Source of the DNA: Candidatus Thiodiazotropha sp. CDECU1
GTDB lineage: Bacteria; Pseudomonadota; Gammaproteobacteria; Chromatiales; Chromatiaceae
Reading direction: 5' to 3'
Assembly: GCF_963455295.1 (NCBI RefSeq)
Contig: NZ_OY734020.1
Location: 1,922,001-1,986,000, forward strand
DNA: 64,000 nucleotides
The notes below the pieces were generated by a model. That model ran no database searches. It saw nothing but the letters and a program-made list of their open reading frames with translations, and was not told the DNA's origin. Position 1 is the first letter of the stretch, and the number at the start of each line of letters is the position of its first letter. Made by a program: the position numbers and the translations under genes. This document shows positions 45,842 to 53,794 of the stretch, one piece after another.

Positions 45842-46510
45842 CTATTTTTCACTGGCGTAGTAGTGGGCCATGGCCTTCAACTCTTCTTGAGAGAGATTCA
45901 TCACACGTTTGCCCATCTTACGTGGTGCACAGCGTCTGCCCTTCTTATGGCAATCCTTGAGGTAGTGCAGGGAGTAGTCGGGCCACTGTCCAGCCAGACG
46001 TGGTGCATCATCCTCCTGTACCCGACCTCCATCCTCATGACAGGTCTTGCACTTTTTTTCATGAATCTTTTTACCCATGGCAGCCAGCTTGGGATCGGCC
46101 TTGAACGGGCTGGATACCCAGGGCTGATTTGCCAGGTAGGAGGCAATCGCCTTAAGTTCATTATCCGAGTAGCCTTTTGCGATGCGTCCCATAATGGTTG
46201 AGTCCCGTTCACCTGTCTTGAACTCCTCCAATACCAGCTGCATGTACTCTTTCTCCATACCACCGATGATCGGCATGATCTTCCCGGCGCTGGCGCCGTT
46301 GGTGCCATGGCATCCGGCACAGGTATTTGCCAGCATGCTGGGGGAACGAATACCGGAGGTTTTTGCCGCAGCAGCAGGTGCCTCAGCCGCAGCCTGCTTG
46401 GAGGGTTTGGATTCCTTTGCTGATTGAGTTTGCGTGGCGCACCCGGCTAAAACCCATCCCAGTAGCAGACTGATTGTTATAACCAGTAGCGTTGTTTTTC
46501 TGCTGTTCAT
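45842..46510 (-). CDS. fccA: Flavocytochrome c sulfide dehydrogenase, dihaem subunit, as a lipoprotein
   Basis: A 222-residue dihaem cytochrome c: CAGCH at 64-68 and CKTCH at 154-158, with distal Met candidates (GKIMPIIGGM). Residues 1-24 are a lipoprotein signal with lipobox VLAGC, so Cys24 would be lipidated; this is unusual, as FccA is normally soluble. An Ala/Lys-rich linker (25-52) precedes the first haem domain, as expected for a tether. GGAG precedes the ATG by seven bases. It is immediately upstream of fccB with 18 bases between them. Confidence 0.93.
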   Translation of the reverse strand: MNSRKTTLLVITISLLLGWVLAGCATQTQSAKESKPSKQAAAEAPAAAAKTSGIRSPSMLANTCAGCHGTNGASAGKIMPIIGGMEKEYMQLVLEEFKTGERDSTIMGRIAKGYSDNELKAIASYLANQPWVSSPFKADPKLAAMGKKIHEKKCKTCHEDGGRVQEDDAPRLAGQWPDYSLHYLKDCHKKGRRCAPRKMGKRVMNLSQEELKAMAHYYASEK

Positions 46511-46537
46511 GAAAATCTCCTCTGATGGAATACATGC

Positions 46538-46984
46538 TCAATGCCCATAATCTTGTGATGAACGCTGATTCAACCATGTGAGCACTTTTTCGATTTCTTG
46601 TTTTTTCTCGGGATCCAGCTGTTCCGCCTGTTTCAGCGCCTCCCGGGCAAGCTGGTACCTGCCCATGTGCAAGTAGGCGACAGCCAAACCGACGAAGGCC
46701 TTGGAGTTTGACTGATCGAGCATGATAGCCTGTTGAAAATGCTTAATGCCTGTGGAGTAGGCCTGTTGCAGTAAATGAACTCCACCCAAACGAGTATAGG
46801 CCAGGGAGGAGGGGGCGGTTTCGACAACCTCCTGGAGAGTGGACTGAGCCGCCAACAGGTCCCCAGCTTCTGCCTGCTCCTGCGCCCGTTCGATTAATCT
46901 GTCTGGGTTCTTGTTTGCCAGTGCCGGTAGGGCCATCCCTAAGCTGAGCAGTGCTGCAATAAGGTATTTATAAAAAACTGGCAT
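46538..46984 (-). CDS. Periplasmic TPR protein
   Basis: A 148-residue exported protein with signal peptide (YLIAALLSLGMALPALA) and three TPR motifs: PDRLIERAQEQAEAGDLLAAQSTLQEVVE, AYTRLGGVHLLQQAYSTGIKHFQQAIML, AFVGLAVAYLHMGRYQLAREALKQAE. TPR proteins scaffold others; between an octaheme cytochrome and fccAB it may help assembly of the cytochrome complex, which is inference. Confidence 0.85.
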   Translation of the reverse strand: MPVFYKYLIAALLSLGMALPALANKNPDRLIERAQEQAEAGDLLAAQSTLQEVVETAPSSLAYTRLGGVHLLQQAYSTGIKHFQQAIMLDQSNSKAFVGLAVAYLHMGRYQLAREALKQAEQLDPEKKQEIEKVLTWLNQRSSQDYGH

Positions 46985-47035
46985 GTAATACCTCTGTTGT
47001 AAGGTTTGAGATATAAAAATATGTGGCTGCTGAAG

Positions 47036-47064
47036 GGCCCCTCCAGGAAGATCCTGAAGGGGCC
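47036..47064 (-). terminator. Intercistronic hairpin after the octaheme gene
   Basis: A 13-bp stem with one mismatch (arms at 47036-47048 and 47052-47064, GGCCCCTCCAGGA and TCCTGAAGGGGCC) and a 3-base loop lies 22 bases after the octaheme stop and 52 bases before the TPR gene. No T run follows. It may reduce, rather than block, read-through into the TPR and fcc genes, letting the octaheme cytochrome be made in excess. Confidence 0.65.
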
Positions 47065-47085
47065 TGAACCACTGCTTACACCATC

Positions 47086-48579
47086 TTATTTGAGAGCGCC
47101 TTTGCCATAGCGTTCTTCAAAGCCCTTACGCACCTTATCGATGGCCTCTTTGCTCATACCCTCAAAGTACCAGGTATGGCCATCGATCGGACGGAAGTAC
47201 TTGTCGAGCATGGCGTCGGCGAACTTGGTGTTGCCGTCTTTCTTCATAGCCACATCTTTCAGCTCAGGTATCCACTTCATGTAGGTGTGCTTGGCCACAT
47301 CATAGATACCGTGCCACCAGGTATAGTCAGGACCACTCATGGACGCGCCGTGACGTGCGCGGCGGCCTTCGTGATGCCAGATCTCCCACCAGGTCCACTC
47401 GATCTTGTCGTCAAACGGGGCCTTGGTGATATAGCCGTTCTTTTTCAACTCGCCCATTACAGCGGCGATCGGCTTGGCGAACTTCTCGTTGTAGAGTTCC
47501 ACCACGTTGTCGAACTGGTTATAGTGGCCATTGATGACGCTGTCGCTGTGGCAGGCCTTACAGACTTCCTGCATCTTCTTGCGACGCTCCTTCCAGGTCA
47601 CGACCTCGACCACGGTAGAACCCTTGGCCTTGTCACCGACCTTGGGTATTTTCTTACCCTCTTTGACGTCGAACTCATCACCGTTCTCCAGGCGAACCAG
47701 GTTGATCTTCTGAGAGATCGGCGGACGCAGGGTCCAGGAGATACGATCACCCACGTTATGGGTCTTACCCTCTTTGCCACCGGCGCTCATGTGGCAGGTG
47801 GCGCAGGTGGGGGCGGCGGAGTAGTCGATACCGGCGACCCACTTGTCAGACTCCATGTTCATCTCATCGACCTTGGCGCGATAGATGATGCCATGCTTGG
47901 ATTCGTTGTAGACCTCGATCTGCGGGTGGTCGGGACCCACATGACACTTACCACAGGTGTCTGGGGTACGGGCCTGGGCCTTGGAGAAGCGGTGGCGGCC
48001 GTGACAGGCGGTGCAGGAACCCGATGAACCGTCCGGATTGATACGTCCGATGCCGGTATTTGGCCAGGTGGTCGGTAGCGGTCTGCCGTCTTCACCTATT
48101 TCGACCGTGGAGCCGTGACATTGGCGGCAGCCGGCATTTACAGCGGCGGGGCCGCCGACTACTTCACCCAGGAGGTTGTCGAGTGATGCGAGTATCTGGC
48201 CACCTTTGGAGTGGTGAGAGCCATCCATCTCTTCGAACTCGACGGAGTGACATTTCGAACAGTCCTTCGGGGTGACAATGATGGAGATGCGTTGTCCCTC
48301 ATGCTCGAAACCGTCCTTGTCATCCGCTTTGGCCTCATGACAATCGAGGCAATTGACACCGCTCTGACCATGTTGACTGTTGTTCCACTCCATGGTCAGT
48401 CCTGGGTCCTCTTGCCAGTGACATTCAATACACTCTTGGCCTTTCGGATTACCCCAATCTTTACCTATTTCGCCAGAAGGTCGTGCTGCATCGGCTGTTG
48501 TGACCTGGAATAGCAGGGTGATTCCAGTTACAACACTCCCCAGTATCGCTGTAAACCGACCATTACTGAAGCAATTCAT
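47086..48579 (-). CDS. Octaheme cytochrome c of the HAO superfamily
   Basis: A 497-residue periplasmic multihaem cytochrome. Signal peptide to about residue 32, then eight CxxCH haem sites: CIECH, CLDCH, CSKCH, CRQCH, CTACH, CGKCH, CATCH, CKACH. CGKCHVGPDHPQIEVYNESKHG is the hydroxylamine-oxidoreductase-family core with the distal His. Near the end, HHEGRRARHGASMSGPDYTWWHG contains a Tyr at about the place of the cross-linked Tyr of true HAO. Family members oxidise hydroxylamine or reduce nitrite; which applies here cannot be told from sequence. A perfect FNR box lies upstream. Confidence 0.88.
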   Translation of the reverse strand: MNCFSNGRFTAILGSVVTGITLLFQVTTADAARPSGEIGKDWGNPKGQECIECHWQEDPGLTMEWNNSQHGQSGVNCLDCHEAKADDKDGFEHEGQRISIIVTPKDCSKCHSVEFEEMDGSHHSKGGQILASLDNLLGEVVGGPAAVNAGCRQCHGSTVEIGEDGRPLPTTWPNTGIGRINPDGSSGSCTACHGRHRFSKAQARTPDTCGKCHVGPDHPQIEVYNESKHGIIYRAKVDEMNMESDKWVAGIDYSAAPTCATCHMSAGGKEGKTHNVGDRISWTLRPPISQKINLVRLENGDEFDVKEGKKIPKVGDKAKGSTVVEVVTWKERRKKMQEVCKACHSDSVINGHYNQFDNVVELYNEKFAKPIAAVMGELKKNGYITKAPFDDKIEWTWWEIWHHEGRRARHGASMSGPDYTWWHGIYDVAKHTYMKWIPELKDVAMKKDGNTKFADAMLDKYFRPIDGHTWYFEGMSKEAIDKVRKGFEERYGKGALK

Positions 48580-48857
48580 AGCTCCCTCCTTAATGGGTTG
48601 ACTTAAAGGTAGAGTTTCAGGAGCAAAGCAAGGCCTCTATGCAATCGAGATGCAAGAAGAGGCAAGTTAGCAAATGAAATCTCCCACCCTAGGTTTAGCA
48701 AGCCAAATAGCAGAATGGATCGTTACGACTGTTCCCCCAACCCCAAGTTTTATTTTATATGGGGACTGCATGGTTTCACTTGATATCTAGTCAGTAAAAC
48801 CCTGTTCATTATTATGCTTACACATGCCTATAAAAACGATTCGGGAAGATGACCGCC
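48580..48857. other. Long leader between FNR-type promoter and octaheme gene
   Basis: The distance from the predicted start site near 48823 to the ATG is about 240 bases, so the transcript would carry a long 5' leader. I see no recognisable riboswitch. The last 30 bases have a fair ribosome site (GGAGGGAG region) before the ATG. Confidence 0.4.
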
Positions 48858-48871
48858 TTGATCTAGATCAA
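48829..48871 (-). promoter_or_regulatory. FNR/Anr box with class II promoter layout
   Basis: TTGATCTAGATCAA at 48858-48871 is a perfect FNR consensus (TTGAT-N4-ATCAA). A -10-like TTTATA on the minus strand at 48834-48829 places the box centred about 41.5 bp before the predicted start, which is the class II activator geometry. It would drive the octaheme gene, with or without tpr-fccAB, under low oxygen. Confidence 0.8.
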
Positions 48872-49045
48872 GCATTTCCACGGAATAATTATTTTGCAAT
48901 ATTCAATGTTCAAATAAATAGCTTATAAGTGCTGTTTTTGTTTTTGTAATGAATATTTCCAAAACTCGTTTTACAGCGCTATTTATTGGATATTTTTACT
49001 TTTATAATTATCGTTTTTAAGTTTTTTCGTCAGAATCGAAAAGCA
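48872..49045. other. AT-rich spacer upstream of the FNR box
   Basis: About 170 bases of very AT-rich sequence between the FNR box and the fusA-paralogue terminator. Nothing coding; may include UP-element-like A/T tracts. Confidence 0.4.
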
Positions 49046-49046
49046 A

Positions 49047-49086
49047 AAAAACCGCCCTGTTTTTGTAATTGAACAGGGCGGTTTTT
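49047..49086 (-). terminator. Rho-independent terminator of the EF-G paralogue
   Basis: Arms AAAAACCGCCCTGTT (49047-49061) and AACAGGGCGGTTTTT (49072-49086) form a perfect 15-bp stem with a 10-base loop. On the minus strand the stem ends in seven T residues. It lies about 85 bases after the gene's stop and separates it from the octaheme promoter. Confidence 0.95.
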
Positions 49087-49170
49087 GTCTACCTACTATG
49101 TCGTAAAAGACTACCTATAAGTGGGTATTATTATCTCTGGAATTGATTAAAAAATTATCAATCAAATTTA

Positions 49171-51207
49171 TTATCCTTGATTGGCTGATTTGAGTTGTTG
49201 TTGGACATTGGCGGGCACTGCCTCGTAGTGGCTGAACTCAATGGTGTAGTTACCTTCGCCACCGGTGATTGCTTTCATATGGGTGGCATACCCCTCCAAT
49301 TCAGACAGGGGTGCCTGACCCTTAATGATCAATGTATTGTTGCGACCCGATTCGGTGCCGCTGATTTGTCCCCGTCGGCCTGCCAGGTCGCCGGTCAAGT
49401 CGCCCATGAAGTTGTCAGGTGTAGTGATGGAGATGTTGACGATCGGCTCCAATATCACCGGTCCTGCCTTTGCAACCGCCTCCAGAAAGGCCTTTTTGCC
49501 GGCAGTGACAAAGGCGATCTCTTTCGAGTCGACCGCATGGTATTTTCCATCATAGAGAACCACGCGAACATCCTGCATCGCAAAACCGCCGATTGCACCT
49601 TCCTCCATGGCCTGTTTCACACCCTTTTCGACAGCGGGGATGAATTGACCCGGGATCGCACCACCGACGATCTTGTTGACAAACTCGAAACCCTCGCCGC
49701 GGGCCAGGGGCTCTATGCGCAGATGTACCTCACCGAACTGACCGGCGCCGCCGGTCTGCTTTTTGTGCCGATAGTCTGCCTCGGCTTTGCGGGTAATGGT
49801 CTCGCGATAGGCGATGCTGGGGGGATGTGTCTCTACCTCGACACCGTATTTATTCTTGATTTGCTGCAGCAACACTTCAAGATGCATCTCACCGAGACCG
49901 CGCATCACGGTTTCGTTCATACTGACATTGTGTTCGACATGAAAACAGGGATCTTCATCTTCCAGCTTGTGCAGGGCATCGCTCAGTTTCTGTTCGTCAC
50001 CCCGTTTGGTGGTGGTGATGGCAAGGCCAAACAGAGGTAGTGGACACTCGATGGAGCGCAGATGATGGTGATCCTCATCATGGGAGTCATGCAGCACGGC
50101 ATCGAAGTGGATATCTTCGACCCTTGCCACTGCACAAATGTCCCCGGGAACGGCCTGACGCATCTCGTCCTGCTCTTTTCCCTGCAACCTGAACAGATGA
50201 TTGACCTTGAAGGGTTTGCGCGCATCACCGATATAGAGTTGAGCATTGGTTTCCAGGGTTCCCTGGTGTACGCGAAAGATCCCCAATTTGCCCCGATAGG
50301 GATCATTGAGGACCTTGAAAACATGCCCGATAACATGTTTGTCAGGATCAGGTGAGACCTCGACCGGCTGCAAATCCGCACCTTCGCCTTTCATGAACGG
50401 GGGAGGGTTACCTTCGGTCGGGTCGGGCATCAGGCGTGCAAACAGGGTCAGGAGTTCATCGATTCCGGCACCATTTTCAACAGAGGTGAAGCAGACAGGT
50501 ATCAGATGTCCCTCACGCAAGGCTTTTTCGAAGGGGTCGTGAAGTTGATCCGGTTGCAGTGCCTCGCCCTGCTCCAGATAGAGTTCCATCAACTCCTCGT
50601 CAACCTCAACCACCTGATCGATCATATTGTCGTGGGCCTGGGATATGGAGGAGAAATCGGTTGCATCACCGCCTGGCTGAAAAAAGCAGTCAATGACCCT
50701 TTGCCCGTTATCAGCGGGCAGGTTGATGGGAAGACACTCTTTGCCGAAGGTCTCTTGCAGGCTATTCATCAACTCTTGGTAGTCGACCCCATCTGCATCG
50801 ATCTTATTGACGATGATGAATCGGCACAGATTTCTGCGCTTTGCCGCTTCCATCATCTGGATCGTGATGGATTCGATACCCGTGCTGGCGTTGACCACCA
50901 CGGCCGCTGTCTCGACCGCTGGAAGGATACTGATGCCCCGGCCTAGAAAGTCAGCGTATCCCGGGGTGTCGATGATGTTGACCTGTTTCTCCTCATGGCT
51001 GAGATGGACGACGGCGATGTCGAGAGAGTGCTGAAATTCTTTCTCCATCTCTTCGTAATCACAGACAGTGTCGCCTCGTGCTATGCTGCCAGCACTGGGA
51101 ATGGATCTGCTTTTATGCAGTAACGATTCGATCAGACTGGTCTTGCCAGCGCCTGCATGCCCTACCAGGGCGATATTACGAATGTCGTGGGTCGAATAAC
51201 TGGCCAT
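49171..51207 (-). CDS. Elongation factor G paralogue (EF-G2 type)
   Basis: A 678-residue translational GTPase. G1 GHAGAGKT (16-23), G3 DTPGYADF, G4 NKID, then domain II, and EF-G domains III-V (GEMHLEVLLQQIKNKYGVEVE, GGAGQFGEVHLRIEP, ITTPDNFMGDLTGDLAGRRGQISG). The short domain I and the NIALVGHAGAGKTSLIE opening mark the fusA2 clade distinct from canonical EF-G encoded with rpsL/rpsG. Roles in ribosome recycling have been proposed for such paralogues. Located between ccm and fcc loci but with its own terminator. Confidence 0.9.
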   Translation of the reverse strand: MASYSTHDIRNIALVGHAGAGKTSLIESLLHKSRSIPSAGSIARGDTVCDYEEMEKEFQHSLDIAVVHLSHEEKQVNIIDTPGYADFLGRGISILPAVETAAVVVNASTGIESITIQMMEAAKRRNLCRFIIVNKIDADGVDYQELMNSLQETFGKECLPINLPADNGQRVIDCFFQPGGDATDFSSISQAHDNMIDQVVEVDEELMELYLEQGEALQPDQLHDPFEKALREGHLIPVCFTSVENGAGIDELLTLFARLMPDPTEGNPPPFMKGEGADLQPVEVSPDPDKHVIGHVFKVLNDPYRGKLGIFRVHQGTLETNAQLYIGDARKPFKVNHLFRLQGKEQDEMRQAVPGDICAVARVEDIHFDAVLHDSHDEDHHHLRSIECPLPLFGLAITTTKRGDEQKLSDALHKLEDEDPCFHVEHNVSMNETVMRGLGEMHLEVLLQQIKNKYGVEVETHPPSIAYRETITRKAEADYRHKKQTGGAGQFGEVHLRIEPLARGEGFEFVNKIVGGAIPGQFIPAVEKGVKQAMEEGAIGGFAMQDVRVVLYDGKYHAVDSKEIAFVTAGKKAFLEAVAKAGPVILEPIVNISITTPDNFMGDLTGDLAGRRGQISGTESGRNNTLIIKGQAPLSELEGYATHMKAITGGEGNYTIEFSHYEAVPANVQQQLKSANQG

Positions 51208-51466
51208 ATTGACTCCTATCAGCGGAATACGCGGGTCTATCCGAGACGATTGATGGAAGATACCCGCGAAAGGATATTAGTTTTCTTCTGGTTAGGCCAG
51301 TATATCAACCAGAATCCCGGAGTTGTTGAGCTTGAACAGGAAAATGTAAGAAAAACCTCATCACTTGCCACTGCTGGCTCGAGCCGATAGGCATCGATCC
51401 TGATCCGTTATCCACCAGTTCGAACGGGTAGTCTGTAGCAGGTATTTTTTGCTCAGCTGATTCTGG
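51208..51466. other. Gap between ccmI and the EF-G paralogue
   Basis: A 260-bp region with no gene. The promoter of the EF-G paralogue must lie here or it is read through from ccm; I find no convincing terminator after ccmI. Confidence 0.4.
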
Positions 51467-52759
51467 TCACGGGTGAACCGAATTTATCACGACCTTTACG
51501 ATTTCCGCCTGGCCCGGGCTGACAGCGCTGATTTCACCCTCGAGATCGCCACTCTGTGCGGTGGGATTACCCGACAGGGATATGCGTGCACCCACGGAGA
51601 CTTCCGAGAATTTGGAGAGTTTCATCTGTGGCATCATCGCCATGCTGTCATCCAGGCTGATGGAAAGGGGCAGGTCGCTGACCCTTTTGCGTACCGCCGC
51701 CAACGGCATGGGGGGGCCACTCATAGCCTTTGCATAGATGAACAGCAGGTCATCGGGTTTTGCCTTATCGCGCATTTCCGGGGAGAGTGAAATCTCGACT
51801 TTGACCGACTTGCCAGCAGCGGCAGGGTCCTTCACTGGCGCCGGTTTTTTGGCCTGAGCGATGCTGGGCAGCGCCGGTTCCTCAGCAGGGAGTCCCAATT
51901 GTGAGCGGACGTCATCCAGGGCACTGTTGACGGATTCGAGTTCAGCACTCTGGGGTTTCAACATCTCCCGCAGTGCGGACCAGCGGTCGAGGGCGCCCTG
52001 GAAATCGGCACGTTGGTAGGCGAGTATACCGGCTATCCATAGCACATTGGGATTCTCCGGTTCCAACTGGAACGCCTTTTCCACCATCGGCGCAGCCCGT
52101 CCGGTAAAGTCATTTCCGGTATTGGATGCAATGGCTTCGGCGTACGCCAGGAGTAGACCGATATTCTCATCACTGATCTGCATGGCGCGTTCAAACGCAT
52201 TGATAGCGGCTGATGCATCGTTCATCGCCATGTAGCTGCGCCCCAGCATGACCCAGCCCTCCTGGTTGTCGGGCTGCTCCTGCAATTTCGTGGCAAGTCG
52301 CTTGACCAGTTCTTCCATCGGCGGCAGATTCTGCATTGAATCGCCCTGAGGTGGGGATTGAGTGGATGCCGTGGGCATGCCTGCTGGCTGACTGGCCAGG
52401 CGTTGAATGATCTCGGGGGAACCGATGAATAGGTATATCACCAGGGCCGCCAGGGGTATCGCCAGTGCGGATAGTGCCATGACCTGGCCAGAGCTTTTGC
52501 TATCACTCTGTTGCGCCTCTTCGGAAACATCTGAGAGCAGCTCTTTTTCAAGATCCTTGCGTGCCGCGTCATAACGGGCCTGGTCGAGCATGCCTGCTGC
52601 CAGATCACTATCCAATTCAGCCAGCTGCTGCTTGAACACGGCCAGATTGAGTTCATCGGATGTGATGCCGCTGGCAACCTGTTTACGCATCAATGGCAAT
52701 GCGACAAATCCCATTGCCAGGAGCGTGAACCCGGCGATAATTATCCAGAATAGGGTCAT
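51467..52759 (-). CDS. ccmI: Cytochrome c biogenesis protein CcmI
   Basis: A 430-residue protein with two N-terminal membrane helices (1-25 and about 98-115, SALAIPLAALVIYLFIGSP) separated by a cytoplasmic leucine-zipper-like loop, then periplasmic TPRs (GWVMLGRSYMAMNDASAAINAFERAMQ) and an Ig-like C-terminal part. It delivers apocytochrome c to CcmF. Its start overlaps ccmH by 4 bases. Length is at the long end for the family. Confidence 0.92.
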   Translation of the reverse strand: MTLFWIIIAGFTLLAMGFVALPLMRKQVASGITSDELNLAVFKQQLAELDSDLAAGMLDQARYDAARKDLEKELLSDVSEEAQQSDSKSSGQVMALSALAIPLAALVIYLFIGSPEIIQRLASQPAGMPTASTQSPPQGDSMQNLPPMEELVKRLATKLQEQPDNQEGWVMLGRSYMAMNDASAAINAFERAMQISDENIGLLLAYAEAIASNTGNDFTGRAAPMVEKAFQLEPENPNVLWIAGILAYQRADFQGALDRWSALREMLKPQSAELESVNSALDDVRSQLGLPAEEPALPSIAQAKKPAPVKDPAAAGKSVKVEISLSPEMRDKAKPDDLLFIYAKAMSGPPMPLAAVRKRVSDLPLSISLDDSMAMMPQMKLSKFSEVSVGARISLSGNPTAQSGDLEGEISAVSPGQAEIVKVVINSVHP

Positions 52760-53238
52760 TGATCAGCGTCTCTTTTGTCGGTCGACTGTTTTAACAAGCG
52801 ATTGAGTCGTTGTTCCTCTTCCACGGAAAGCTCTGTTTCCCGGGTAACGCTTTTACGTTTCAGAATGCGGAAAAGCACGACTCCACCCACCAGGAATACG
52901 ATCAGGGGACCAAACCAAATCGGATAGGTTGTGGGTTTGAGAGGTGGACTGTAGAGCACGAAATCCCCGTAGCGGGCAACCATGAAGTTGATAATATCCT
53001 GCTTCTCCTTACCACTCTTCATCATCTCGTATATTTCATTTCGCAGGTCGACAGCGAGTTCGGCATTGGATCCGGCCAAGGACTCATTCTGGCATACCAG
53101 GCATCGCATCTCCTCGATGATGGCACGGAAATCCTCGGCTTTGTCCGGCTCATCGAAGCTGTAATCCGCCAGGGTCGTGGCTTGAGTTGCGGGAGAGAGA
53201 GTCAGAAACAGAAACAGAGTCAATACAAACACTCGCAC
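52756..53238 (-). CDS. ccmH: Cytochrome c biogenesis thiol protein CcmH
   Basis: A 160-residue protein with signal peptide and the LRCxxCQ-like motif EEMRCLVCQNESLAGSNAELAVDLRNEI (Cys46/Cys49) that reduces apocytochrome; a C-terminal membrane helix (WFGPLIVFLVGGVVLFRIL) anchors it. No fused TPR part, since that is supplied by the separate ccmI. Four bases after ccmG. Confidence 0.94.
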   Translation of the reverse strand: MRVFVLTLFLFLTLSPATQATTLADYSFDEPDKAEDFRAIIEEMRCLVCQNESLAGSNAELAVDLRNEIYEMMKSGKEKQDIINFMVARYGDFVLYSPPLKPTTYPIWFGPLIVFLVGGVVLFRILKRKSVTRETELSVEEEQRLNRLLKQSTDKRDADQ

Positions 53239-53242
53239 GTAC

Positions 53243-53788
53243 TTATCCTTTTCGCTTTAAATCTTCAATCATGGGCAGGAGTGTCTCATTGAACAGCTGC
53301 ATGGTCAGCGGGCCTGCATGTTTGTAATGAATAATACCCTTGCTGTCCACCAAAAAGGTCTCCGGCGCCCCATACACCCCCAGGTCGATGGCGGTGCGTC
53401 CCTTCTTATCGAATATATTCACACTGTAGGGATCTCCAAGCTGGCGCAACCAGACCTGGGCCTTATCCCTTTCGTCTTTCCAGTTGAGGCCGATGATATC
53501 AATTTTACCCGAGCGGGAGAGACGGACCAGGGTTTCGTGCTCGGCACGGCAGGAGACACACCAGGTCGCCCACACGTTGAGGAGATAGACCTTACCCTGG
53601 AGATCACTCGATTTCACCATGGTATCGGGGCTCTCCACGGTTGGAAGCAAAAATTCCGGAATCGACTTACCCACCAGTGGTGAGGGGATATGCCTGGGGT
53701 CGTAGTCCCGCTTGAGACCCCAGGCGAGGAATGACGCTATCAGGACGAATATCAGCAGAGGAACGGAGTAGCGAAGATAACGATTCAT
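53243..53788 (-). CDS. ccmG: Thiol-disulfide interchange protein CcmG/DsbE
   Basis: A 181-residue membrane-anchored thioredoxin-like protein: TM at 8-24, active site WATWCVSC with Cys77 and Cys80, and the acidic GVYGAPETFLVDSKGIIHYKHAG loop. It keeps the CXXCH cysteines of apocytochromes reduced together with CcmH. Six bases follow ccmF. Confidence 0.94.
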   Translation of the reverse strand: MNRYLRYSVPLLIFVLIASFLAWGLKRDYDPRHIPSPLVGKSIPEFLLPTVESPDTMVKSSDLQGKVYLLNVWATWCVSCRAEHETLVRLSRSGKIDIIGLNWKDERDKAQVWLRQLGDPYSVNIFDKKGRTAIDLGVYGAPETFLVDSKGIIHYKHAGPLTMQLFNETLLPMIEDLKRKG

Positions 53789-53794
53789 TGGTGG

